64,000 bases of DNA, taken from positions 1,426,001-1,490,000 of the forward strand of contig NZ_CP114176.1 of NCBI RefSeq assembly GCF_027186265.1. The letters run 5' to 3'. Position 1 is the stretch's first letter, and each line of letters starts with the position of its first letter. This document shows positions 51,153 through 59,228 of this stretch, piece by piece. Made by a program: the position numbers and the translations under genes. Source of the stretch: Lentibacillus daqui (lineage in GTDB: Bacteria; Bacillota; Bacilli; Bacillales; Amphibacillaceae). The notes beneath the pieces were generated by a model. The model ran no database searches. It was not told the DNA's origin and saw only the letters and a program-made list of their open reading frames with translations.

Positions 51153-53591
51153 GTGTTAGTATCGTTAAATTGGTTGGAAAATTATATTGATATCAAACAT
51201 ATTTCACCAGAGGAACTCGCTGAAAAGATTACCAAAAGCGGTATCGAGGTAGATGGTATAGAATATGTTGCCGAGCCGTGTAAAAATGTTGTAGTTGGGT
51301 TTGTTAAGGAATGTGCGATACATCCCAATGCTGACAAATTAAATCTTTGTCAAGTGGATACAGGTGATAGTGAATTGCTGCAAATTATTTGCGGGGCACC
51401 CAATATTGCACAGGGGCAAAAAGTAGCTGTCGCAAAACCGGGTGCAGTCTTACCAGGTAACGTTAAAATTAAGAAGGTTAAATTGCGCGGCATTGAATCA
51501 AACGGAATGATTTGCTCACTTCAAGAATTGGGCATTCAGGAAAAATACGTGCCTAAAGACGTAGCAGATGGCATATTTGTTTTTCCTGATGATACCGAAA
51601 TTGGCCAGGATGTCACTCCGCTTTTGAATCTTGATGATGCCATACTTGATTTGGATTTGACACCAAATCGGGCGGATTGTCTAAGTATGTTAGGTGTTGC
51701 TTACGAGGTGGCAGCGATCCTTCAACAGCCGCTCCAGCTGCCGGACGAAACGGTCAAACCAGCTGATGATAATGAGCATGCTTCAGCATATATTGATGTA
51801 AAGGTAGATGCCAAGGAATTAAATCCATATTATGGTGCATTCGTGGTAAAAGATGTTCAGATCAAACCGTCCCCTCTTTGGATGCGTAATTATTTAATCG
51901 CATCGGGAATTCGCCCGATTAACAACGTGGTTGACATCACAAACTATGTGCTGCTCGAATATGGACAACCATTGCACGCCTTTGACTATGATCGGCTGGG
52001 TACGAAGGAAATTGTCGTTCGTTGTGCCCATGAAAACGAAACGATCGTTACATTGGATGGTCAAAAGCGAACACTATCACCACACCATCTTGTCATCACG
52101 AATGGGACAGAACCAGTTGCACTTGCCGGTGTGATGGGTGGTGCCAATACAGATGTACAGGAAAATACAAGTACAATCGTTCTTGAAGCTGCATATTTTG
52201 ATGCATCATCAGTAAGGACAACGGTTAAAGATACCGGCTTGCGTAGTGAAGCAAGCACACGATATGAAAAAAAGGGTGTGGATCCAAAACGGGTCTACCG
52301 TGCGGGTGTACGTGCTTGTCAGCTGTTGAAACAATATGCAAATGCAAAGGTTCTGCAACATCCGGTTATTGTGGATGAATTGGACTATACTGAAAAAGAA
52401 GTAGATATGCATACAGCTGAAATCAATAAACGTCTTGGTACAGAGATTACGGCTGATGAGATCGCTGGTATCCTGGAAAGGTTGCGTTTTTCATATGAAC
52501 AAACAGAGGAGCATTTTCATGTGTGGGTTCCGTCCCGTCGAGCTGATGTTGCCATTTTTGAGGATATGCTGGAGGAAGTGGCACGTATTTATGGATATGA
52601 TAATCTGCCATATACACTGCCAGAGGGAGCATCTCAAGCAGGTGGATTAACTGGTCAACAGCGATTGAAACGACAAATAAAAAGTTTTATGGAAAGTACC
52701 GGACTAACGGAAACAATCACCTATTCATTGACACGTGACGCGTATATTTCAAAATTAATCAGCCCGGAAATTGCCGATGTCAGCCCGGTGCCAGTCAAAC
52801 TATCCATGCCGATGAGTGAAGAACATAAATATTTAAGGCTTAGTATTCTTCCTGAATTGTTACATGTTGCGTCGTATAATATAGCCCGAAATCAGCCCGA
52901 TATTGCCTATTATGAATTGGGTTCCATTTTTATTTCCCATGAGGAAGGGTTAACGAAACAACCTGATGAACAGTTGCGTTTAGCAGGTGTATTGTCAGGC
53001 ATTTGGGAACAACTAGAGTGGCAACAGGAGAAAAAGACTGTTGATTTTTATGTTGTCAAAGGAATCATCGAAGGATTGTTTGCTTATTTGGGTCTTCCTG
53101 TATCGTTCAAACAGGCAACTTTGCCGGATATGCACCCGGGTCGATGTGCCGAGCTTATTTACAAAGAACAGGTCATCGGATTTCTTGGTCAGGTTCATCC
53201 GGTACTAGAGCAGCAAATGGATTTAAATGAGACTTACGTTTTTGATGTGAACCTGGAAACTGTACTGGCAACCCATGCTCGTGTGCCAAACTACCAGCAA
53301 ATTCCAAAATATCCATCCATCATCCGCGATATTGCCTTTGTCCTGGATGAACAGGTGCGTGCAGACAGTGTGAAAGATGTGATTGAACAAACCGGTGAGG
53401 AATTGGTTAAAGATATTCAGATTTTTGATGTATACACTGGTGAGCGTTTACCAGAAGGCAAGAAGTCCATCGCATACCGGTTGCTTTATCAGCATCCGGA
53501 GCGGACATTAACGGATGACGAAGTAGAAGCTTCCTACCAACAGATTATTGCTGCTGTTAACGAAAAATATGATGCATACGTAAGATCGTAA
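51153..53591 (+). CDS. pheT: phenylalanyl-tRNA synthetase beta subunit
   Basis: An 812-aa beta subunit: EMAP-like tRNA-binding domain (about 40-150), B3/B4 editing domain (about 210-400, hydrolyses Tyr-tRNA-Phe), B5 domain (about 405-480), a class II-like non-catalytic core (about 490-700) and the C-terminal FDX-ACB anticodon domain (about 715-810). Full length. GTG 51153 lies eight bases after AGGAGGT. Co-transcribed with pheS under the T-box. Confidence 0.97.
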   Translation: MLVSLNWLENYIDIKHISPEELAEKITKSGIEVDGIEYVAEPCKNVVVGFVKECAIHPNADKLNLCQVDTGDSELLQIICGAPNIAQGQKVAVAKPGAVLPGNVKIKKVKLRGIESNGMICSLQELGIQEKYVPKDVADGIFVFPDDTEIGQDVTPLLNLDDAILDLDLTPNRADCLSMLGVAYEVAAILQQPLQLPDETVKPADDNEHASAYIDVKVDAKELNPYYGAFVVKDVQIKPSPLWMRNYLIASGIRPINNVVDITNYVLLEYGQPLHAFDYDRLGTKEIVVRCAHENETIVTLDGQKRTLSPHHLVITNGTEPVALAGVMGGANTDVQENTSTIVLEAAYFDASSVRTTVKDTGLRSEASTRYEKKGVDPKRVYRAGVRACQLLKQYANAKVLQHPVIVDELDYTEKEVDMHTAEINKRLGTEITADEIAGILERLRFSYEQTEEHFHVWVPSRRADVAIFEDMLEEVARIYGYDNLPYTLPEGASQAGGLTGQQRLKRQIKSFMESTGLTETITYSLTRDAYISKLISPEIADVSPVPVKLSMPMSEEHKYLRLSILPELLHVASYNIARNQPDIAYYELGSIFISHEEGLTKQPDEQLRLAGVLSGIWEQLEWQQEKKTVDFYVVKGIIEGLFAYLGLPVSFKQATLPDMHPGRCAELIYKEQVIGFLGQVHPVLEQQMDLNETYVFDVNLETVLATHARVPNYQQIPKYPSIIRDIAFVLDEQVRADSVKDVIEQTGEELVKDIQIFDVYTGERLPEGKKSIAYRLLYQHPERTLTDDEVEASYQQIIAAVNEKYDAYVRS

Positions 53592-53594
53592 ATA

Positions 53595-53640
53595 GTGCCC
53601 TGGTCCAGTGTGTATAGCTGGATTGGGGTATTTCTTTTTA
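53595..53640 (+). terminator. probable terminator after pheT
   Basis: TGCCC-TGGTCCAG can pair imperfectly with CTGGATTGGGGTA, followed by TTTCTTTTT. Confidence 0.6.
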
Positions 53641-53642
53641 AG

Positions 53643-53664
53643 CGGATGTTCAAAAAGCTTTACA
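53643..53664 (+). repeat. solo end of the GTTCAAAA element
   Basis: GGATGTTCAAAAAG matches the outer end of the elements at 41305-41356 and 46357-46557; the following CTTTACAGG is diverged from TCCGGTAAAA. Likely a degenerate remnant upstream of zapA. Confidence 0.5.
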
Positions 53665-53763
53665 GGTGTATAACCATTCCAGAAAAGAGAAATTATTTCA
53701 GTTCCCTAAACGCCATCTTCATGTTAAGATAAAGTGAATAATTTTTTCTGAGGGGGAAGCCGT

Positions 53764-54027
53764 GTGACCCAGAATGACAAAACACGAATAACGGTTGAAA
53801 TACATAATAAATCATATACGATTGTTGGAACAGAACCTGAACATCATGTTCGGCTCGTCGCCAGTTTGGTGGATCAAAAAATGCGTGAAATTCAAGCTGC
53901 CAATAGAGACCTGGATACAGCAAAGTTAGCTGTTTTAACCGCAGTGAATTCAATGAATGAGTATTTGAAACTAAAAGAAGAATATGCGAAATTGCTAGGT
54001 TCAATGAATAAGAAAGAGGAAAAGTAG
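53764..54027 (+). CDS. zapA: cell division protein ZapA
   Basis: An 87-aa ZapA: N-terminal FtsZ-binding domain (RITVEIHNKSYTIVGTEPEHHVRLVASLVDQ layout) and a C-terminal coiled coil (about 50-87). It bundles FtsZ filaments and supports Z-ring formation. Start GTG 53764 (GTG 53762 overlaps in another frame) behind a GGGGGAAGCC purine stretch. Two nucleotides separate it from cvpA, the conserved yshA-yshB pair. Confidence 0.93.
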   Translation: MTQNDKTRITVEIHNKSYTIVGTEPEHHVRLVASLVDQKMREIQAANRDLDTAKLAVLTAVNSMNEYLKLKEEYAKLLGSMNKKEEK

Positions 54028-54029
54028 CA

Positions 54030-54599
54030 ATGGTTAGCTTCATTTTAATTATTTTATTACTTTTTGGTTTCTTAATGGGACTAAGAAGAGGATTTATCTT
54101 ACAGGTCTTCCATTTGGTTGGTTTTATTATTGCATTTATTGTTGCCGCACTGTATTACGATAATCTGGCAGCAAAGCTACCTTTTTGGATTCCTTATCCG
54201 GATTTGCCAAGTGATAGCTCATGGGCAGTTTTCTTACAGTCTGAGCCGATGGAAACGGCTTTCTATAATGCTATTTCCTTCGCGGTTATTTTCTTTGCTG
54301 TAAAAATTCTTTTGCAAATTATTGCATCCATGCTTGATTTTGTTGCAGAACTCCCTGTTTTTCATTCGATTAACCGGCTTTTTGGTGCAGTCCTTGGGTT
54401 TGTTGAAGTCTATTTGATATTATTTGTCATTTTATATATCCTGGCTCTGACACCATTGGGCAATGTTCAGTCATGGATCAATGATTCTTTCATTGCCAAG
54501 CTGATTATTGAGCATACCCCGGTATTATCGGGTCAGTTGAAAGACTTATGGTTTTCCCAACTCGAAGGCCTAATCGATCGGGTTCCAAGCAAAGGATAA
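54030..54599 (+). CDS. cvpA: CvpA family membrane protein
   Basis: A 189-aa CvpA/YshB protein with four to five transmembrane helices. LLLFGFLMGLRRGFILQ and a NRLFGAVLGFVEVYLILF helix are the family core. The E. coli homologue is needed for colicin V production and for bile resistance; the Bacillus role is not known. Tightly linked to zapA, suggesting a role at the division site or envelope, by inference only. Confidence 0.92.
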   Translation: MVSFILIILLLFGFLMGLRRGFILQVFHLVGFIIAFIVAALYYDNLAAKLPFWIPYPDLPSDSSWAVFLQSEPMETAFYNAISFAVIFFAVKILLQIIASMLDFVAELPVFHSINRLFGAVLGFVEVYLILFVILYILALTPLGNVQSWINDSFIAKLIIEHTPVLSGQLKDLWFSQLEGLIDRVPSKG

Positions 54600-54660
54600 T
54601 ACAGGATTTGAATGTAGTGTAAATCGGAAAACATGATTGCAATATAATCGTCCACTAACG

Positions 54661-54738
54661 ACTGATTCCACATTATAGGAATATGCCTTGTATTTTGTGT
54701 ACAATTGGTATGGGCCTTTCATGAATCAGTCTTTTTAT
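54661..54738 (+). terminator. long hairpin with T run after cvpA
   Basis: GACTGATTC (54661-54669) pairs perfectly with GAATCAGTC (54724-54732), followed by TTTTT. The 54-nt interior can fold further (TTGTA/TACAA at its tip). Confidence 0.6.
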
Positions 54739-54772
54739 TTACAGAAGATATGATGATAAGCAGGTGAGCAGC

Positions 54773-56491
54773 ATGACGATAAACAAAAAAGATGTTTTAC
54801 ATGTACTAGAAAAAATAGCTATTTATCTGGAGCTAAAAGGTGAAAATCCCTTTAAAGTTTCCGCTTATCGTAAAGCAGCACAAGCGCTTGAACGTGATGA
54901 TCGTTCATTGGCAGAAATAGATGATTTTACAAAAATAAAAGGAATTGGCAAAGGTACAGGCACAGTAATACATGAATATCTCAACCACGGGGAATCAGAA
55001 ACATTAAAACAGTTAGAAAAAGAGGTGCCTGCCGGTTTGATTCCGTTGTTAAACCTGCCTGGACTAGGAGGCAAGAAACTGGCAAAATTGTATCAGGAGC
55101 TTGGGGTAACGGATGCCGTTTCGTTAAAGGCAGCCTGCGAAAGTGGTAAAGTTGAAATGCTTGAAGGTTTCGGAAAAAAATCGGTCGAAAAAATTATTAA
55201 AGCCTTAGCAGACGCTAATAAACGGCCGGAGCGTTTACCAATTGCCATCATGCTCCCGCTTGCAGAGAAAATCGAAGCGGACTTAAAGGAAATTCCAGAA
55301 ATTGATACCTTTTCACGGGCAGGCAGTCTTAGACGAATGCGGGAAACTATCAAAGATCTTGATTTTATCATCGCTACAAGCAAGCCACTTAAGGTTCGGG
55401 ATGCGTTGCTTGAATTAGATAATATCAAAGAGGTCATTGCCAGCGGCCAAACAAAGGTATCGGTAACCCTTGATGATGTTTATGATATTAACGTCGATTT
55501 TCGAATTGTAGAACCAAAGGAATTCGCTTCTACATTGCATCATTTTACCGGATCGAAGGAACATAATGTTGCAATGCGGCAACTGGCAAAGGCAAAAGGT
55601 GAAAAAATCAATGAATACGGCATTGAACATGATAAAACGGGTGAAATCCTTACTTTTAAAAATGAGGAAAATTTCTTCCGCCATTTTGGATTGCCTTTTA
55701 TCCCGCCTGAGTTAAGGGAAAATACAGGAGAAATAGAGAATTATAATGAAAATATCGAATTGGTAAACTTAGCGGATATACGCGGTGATTTGCATATGCA
55801 TACGACATGGAGTGATGGTGCACAATCAATTGAAGAAATGGTAAACCAGGCCCGCCAGAAAGGGTATGAATATATTGCCATTACCGATCACTCCAAATTT
55901 TTGCGGGTTGCCAATGGTTTAAATGAAAAAAGATTGCGCCAACAGCGGGAAGAAATTGCCCGATTAAATAATAAGTATCCCGATATCCATATTTTTGCCG
56001 GTGTAGAAATGGATATTTTACCCGATGGTTCACTTGATTTTACAAATGATTTTTTACAGGAAATGGATTTTGTTATTGCGGCGATTCATTCCAGTTTCCG
56101 TCAGTCAAAGGAAATGATTATGAAACGGTTATATGCAGCCCTCGATTGTCCGTATGTTTCGCTCATCGCCCATCCGACAGGCAGACTAATTGGCAAAAGA
56201 GAGGGCTATCAAGTAGATTTGGATCAGTTAATCGAACGAGCCAAAGAAACAGAGACTGCCTTGGAAATCAATGCGAACCCAAATCGGCTTGATTTAGCGG
56301 CGGAATGGGTGCGAAAGGCACAGGATGCCGGCGTGCCCATTGCCATTGATACGGATGCTCATAGTTTTCATATGCTTGAACATATGTGTTATGGAGTTGG
56401 AACGGCGAGAAAGGGTTGGCTGCAAAAAGACACGATTATCAATACGTGGACAAAAACACGATTACAGGATTATATGAACCGGAATAAATAA
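54773..56491 (+). CDS. polX: DNA polymerase/3'-5' exonuclease PolX
   Basis: A 572-aa family X polymerase with PHP nuclease, for gap filling in base excision repair. Helix-hairpin-helix regions (IKGIGKGTGTVIHEYL, LPGLGGKKLAKLYQ, LEGFGKKSVEKI), nucleotidyltransferase palm with AGSLRRMRETIKDLDFII (Asp pair) and NVDFRI (third Asp), then a C-terminal PHP domain (about 335-572) with DLHMHTTWSDG, TDHS, GVEMDIL and AHPTGRLIGKREGY. The PHP histidines and aspartates are intact, unlike those of DnaE. ATG 54773 is chosen (AGGTGAGCAGC upstream). Confidence 0.95.
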   Translation: MTINKKDVLHVLEKIAIYLELKGENPFKVSAYRKAAQALERDDRSLAEIDDFTKIKGIGKGTGTVIHEYLNHGESETLKQLEKEVPAGLIPLLNLPGLGGKKLAKLYQELGVTDAVSLKAACESGKVEMLEGFGKKSVEKIIKALADANKRPERLPIAIMLPLAEKIEADLKEIPEIDTFSRAGSLRRMRETIKDLDFIIATSKPLKVRDALLELDNIKEVIASGQTKVSVTLDDVYDINVDFRIVEPKEFASTLHHFTGSKEHNVAMRQLAKAKGEKINEYGIEHDKTGEILTFKNEENFFRHFGLPFIPPELRENTGEIENYNENIELVNLADIRGDLHMHTTWSDGAQSIEEMVNQARQKGYEYIAITDHSKFLRVANGLNEKRLRQQREEIARLNNKYPDIHIFAGVEMDILPDGSLDFTNDFLQEMDFVIAAIHSSFRQSKEMIMKRLYAALDCPYVSLIAHPTGRLIGKREGYQVDLDQLIERAKETETALEINANPNRLDLAAEWVRKAQDAGVPIAIDTDAHSFHMLEHMCYGVGTARKGWLQKDTIINTWTKTRLQDYMNRNK

Positions 56492-56567
56492 TGTGGACAG
56501 ATCTATATGTAACTGGGCAGGTTCTTACGGTGAAGCAAAACGCTCACTTGGAAAAGGAGAAGAATGT

Positions 56568-58916
56568 ATGAACGAACGAATTTTGCATGTATTAGAATAC
56601 AATAAGATTCTGGATCAATTGCAGAATCAGGCTGCAACATCCTTGGGTAAGGAGCTGGCGAGTTCTTTGCGACCTGTTACCGAAATGGACGAGGTACAAA
56701 CATTGCAGCAGGAAACAGATGAAGCATTGCAAGTCGAACGGTTAAATTTAAAGATCCCACTAGGTGGTATATCAGACATCAGGGGCAGTGTAAAGCGCAG
56801 TGTCATCGGTGGAATGTTGAATACAGGGGAATGCCTTGATGTAGCCGATACAATCTACGGCGGCCGGCAAGTCAAAGATTTTATTGGAAAATTGGAAGAG
56901 GAACCACCAATCTTAACCGCACTTACCGAACAAATCACCCCATTACGGGAATTGGAGCGGCACATTAAGAGCTGCATTGATGATCACGGCTATGTGATGG
57001 ACAGCGCATCAGAAAAATTGCGTGGACTCCGTTCATCGATCCGTACGTATGAATCACGCGTCCGCGACAAATTAGATCATTATACAAAAACAAAAAGCAA
57101 TATGTTGTCAGATACCTTGATTACCATTCGAAATGATCGGTACGTATTGCCCGTCAAACAAGAATATCGTGGCTCGATCGGCGGGATCGTTCATGACCAA
57201 TCCGCATCTGGTCAAACGTTATTTATCGAGCCAAGGGCAGTGGTTGATTTAAACAATGAATTACAGGGGACGAGGGCAAAAGAAAAGCAGGAAATTGAAC
57301 GGATTTTACGGGAAATAAGTGGGCAAATTGCTAGTGCCGAATCATTTTTGTTAGAAAACATCGCTGTATTGGCCAAGATCGATTTTATGTTTGCGCGTGC
57401 AAAATTAGGAAAACAAATGAAAGCAGCGATGCCGAAAATCAATGATCAAGGTATCATTAAAATGAAACAAGCGCGTCATCCGTTAATTCCCGCGGATGAT
57501 GTGGTCACCAATGATGTAGAAATTGGTGAGACTTATACTTCTATCGTTATTACCGGGCCAAATACTGGCGGGAAAACAGTTACATTGAAAATGGTGGGAC
57601 TATGTACATTAATGGCCCAATCCGGGTTGCAGATCCCTGCACTTGACGGTTGTGAATTGGCTGTTTTTAAACACGTTTTTGCTGATATTGGTGATGAACA
57701 ATCGATCGAACAAAACTTGAGTACATTTTCCTCGCACATGACCAATATCGTATCAATTATGGAACAAGTTGATGATAAGACGCTGGTTCTTTTTGATGAA
57801 CTCGGGGCAGGCACTGATCCACAGGAAGGTGCTGCACTGGCGATGGCTATTCTGGATGAAGTCATTTCCCGTAATGCCAGGGTAATTGCTACAACTCATT
57901 ACCCGGAATTAAAGGCATACGGCTATAACAGGAATAGTGTTATTAATGCGTCTGTTGAATTTAATGTGGAAACATTGCAGCCGACATATCGATTGTTAAT
58001 TGGTGTTCCCGGACGAAGTAATGCATTTGAAATTTCAAAACGACTGGGTCTGAATGACGCCATTATAGACCATGCCAAAGAGCTTGTCGGGGTCGATTCG
58101 AAAAGCGTGGAGAATATGATTGCATCATTGGAACAATCACAACTCCAGGCGGAAAAAGACTATGAACAAGCCCATCAGATATTGCTGCAAACAGAGAAAC
58201 TCCATAATGATTTAAAAAAACAGTGGCGACAATTTGAACAAAAGCGCGAATCACTATATAAAAAAGCAGAAACGAAGGCAGAAAAGGCTGTACAAAAGGC
58301 AAAAGAGGAAGCAGAATTAATCATCGGCGAAATCCGCTCGATGAAAAACGATGCTGACATAAAAGAGCATGAATGGATAGAAGCGAAAAAAATGCTCGAG
58401 GATGCAAAACCTAATCTTTCGTCTAAAAAAATGGAAAATCAAACACATCAAGAATCCAAAGATACAAAAAATGAATTGCATCCCGGTGACGATATTAAGT
58501 TACTGACTGTGAATCAACCTGGAACTGTACTGGAAAAAGCGGGTAATGATGAATATCTTGTGCAGGTTGGCATCATGAAGGTAAAGGTGAAACGTGATGA
58601 CTTACAACGCCTTTCCAACCAAAAGCAAGCGCCAGAAAGGCCATTGGCGACGGTAAAGGGCTCAGGCTATCATGTAAAACCGGAGCTTGATTTACGCGGT
58701 GAACGATATGAAGATGCACTGTCCCAGCTGGAGAAATATATAGACGATGTGTTGCTGGCCGGCTATAACAAGGTATCCATTATTCATGGAAAGGGTACTG
58801 GTGCGTTACGATCAGGGGTAAAAGAATTTGTTAAAAAACATCCAAGAATCAAAAACAGTCGTCCTGGTGGATCTGGGGAAGGGGGAAGCGGCGTCACGAT
58901 TATTGAATTCAACTGA
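56568..58916 (+). CDS. mutS2: endonuclease MutS2 / ribosome-collision ATPase
   Basis: A 782-aa MutS2. Core and clamp (1 to about 300), ABC-type ATPase with Walker A GPNTGGKT (about 331-338), Walker B TLVLFDELGAGTDPQEG, a long coiled coil (about 520-640, Lys/Glu/Gln-rich), KOW-like segment (about 655-690) and C-terminal Smr domain with LDLRGERYEDAL and HGKGTGALRSGV. Known roles: suppressing recombination and, in B. subtilis, splitting collided ribosomes. ATG 56568 has AAAAGGAGAAG upstream and the family start MNERILHVLE. Confidence 0.96.
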   Translation: MNERILHVLEYNKILDQLQNQAATSLGKELASSLRPVTEMDEVQTLQQETDEALQVERLNLKIPLGGISDIRGSVKRSVIGGMLNTGECLDVADTIYGGRQVKDFIGKLEEEPPILTALTEQITPLRELERHIKSCIDDHGYVMDSASEKLRGLRSSIRTYESRVRDKLDHYTKTKSNMLSDTLITIRNDRYVLPVKQEYRGSIGGIVHDQSASGQTLFIEPRAVVDLNNELQGTRAKEKQEIERILREISGQIASAESFLLENIAVLAKIDFMFARAKLGKQMKAAMPKINDQGIIKMKQARHPLIPADDVVTNDVEIGETYTSIVITGPNTGGKTVTLKMVGLCTLMAQSGLQIPALDGCELAVFKHVFADIGDEQSIEQNLSTFSSHMTNIVSIMEQVDDKTLVLFDELGAGTDPQEGAALAMAILDEVISRNARVIATTHYPELKAYGYNRNSVINASVEFNVETLQPTYRLLIGVPGRSNAFEISKRLGLNDAIIDHAKELVGVDSKSVENMIASLEQSQLQAEKDYEQAHQILLQTEKLHNDLKKQWRQFEQKRESLYKKAETKAEKAVQKAKEEAELIIGEIRSMKNDADIKEHEWIEAKKMLEDAKPNLSSKKMENQTHQESKDTKNELHPGDDIKLLTVNQPGTVLEKAGNDEYLVQVGIMKVKVKRDDLQRLSNQKQAPERPLATVKGSGYHVKPELDLRGERYEDALSQLEKYIDDVLLAGYNKVSIIHGKGTGALRSGVKEFVKKHPRIKNSRPGGSGEGGSGVTIIEFN

Positions 58917-58947
58917 AATTAAATATTTGTGCGAGGGAGAATGAAAG

Positions 58948-59022
58948 GTGGAAACATTAGCCAAAGTATTAATTGTCGTTGCAATTGTTTTTGTGATTAT
59001 AGGGATTGTTTATCTGATTTAG
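58948..59022 (+). CDS. 24-aa hydrophobic membrane peptide
   Basis: GTG 58948 lies eight bases after CGAGGGAG and opens a 24-codon frame ending TAG. The product is METLAKV followed by a purely aliphatic helix of about 17 residues with one Gly, a complete single-pass membrane segment. It lies 31 nt after mutS2. B. subtilis has yshE (DUF350) in this interval; this peptide is far too short for it. No family recognised. The ribosome-binding site and clean hydrophobic helix make it a plausible real micro-protein. Confidence 0.45.
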   Translation: METLAKVLIVVAIVFVIIGIVYLI

Positions 59023-59055
59023 AAAAATAACTTCTCCGATTTTAATCAAATATAT

Positions 59056-59083
59056 TTCAAAAAATATAAATAAGTCGTATAAT
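59056..59083 (+). promoter_or_regulatory. possible promoter of the lcfA operon
   Basis: TTCAAA, a 16-nt spacer and consensus TATAAT, about 145 nt before lcfA. No FadR box is seen at this promoter. Confidence 0.45.
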
Positions 59084-59115
59084 AGAAATAAGTGCGGGTT
59101 TCTACATGATATGGC

Positions 59116-59158
59116 TCTTCTGCGTTGCCCACAGGACGTGGGTGACTATAGCAGAAGA
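59116..59158 (+). repeat. strong hairpin in the lcfA leader
   Basis: TCTTCTGC pairs perfectly with GCAGAAGA, and inside CCCAC-AGGAC-GTGGG forms a second perfect stem. The inner core resembles CCCACGTCCTGTGGG hairpins that I recall as recurring in Bacillaceae intergenic regions. No T run. Confidence 0.6.
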
Positions 59159-59176
59159 TTCCCTTATCCTGAAACA

Positions 59177-59201
59177 TTATTTTTACCGGACTTTTTGAAC
59201 A
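59177..59201 (+). repeat. solo end of the GTTCAAAA element before lcfA
   Basis: ATTATTTTTACCGGACTTTT plus TGAAC is the same end as 41332-41356 and, inverted, 46357-46381. No partner end was found, so it is a partial copy, next to the hairpin at 59116-59158. Confidence 0.65.
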
Positions 59202-59228
59202 TCTACTATTACGCAAGGAGGAGATTAA

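Noticed and set aside
55093..55437. Long minus-strand frame inside polX (and similar ones inside pyk, mutS2, pfkA and others)
   Set aside because: Antisense shadows of conserved genes with no ribosome-binding sites and low-complexity Ser/Ile/Leu-rich products.
59169..59200. TGAAAC near 59170 as a third sigma-W promoter
   Set aside because: No CGTA at 16-17 nt; the bases belong to the repeat end.
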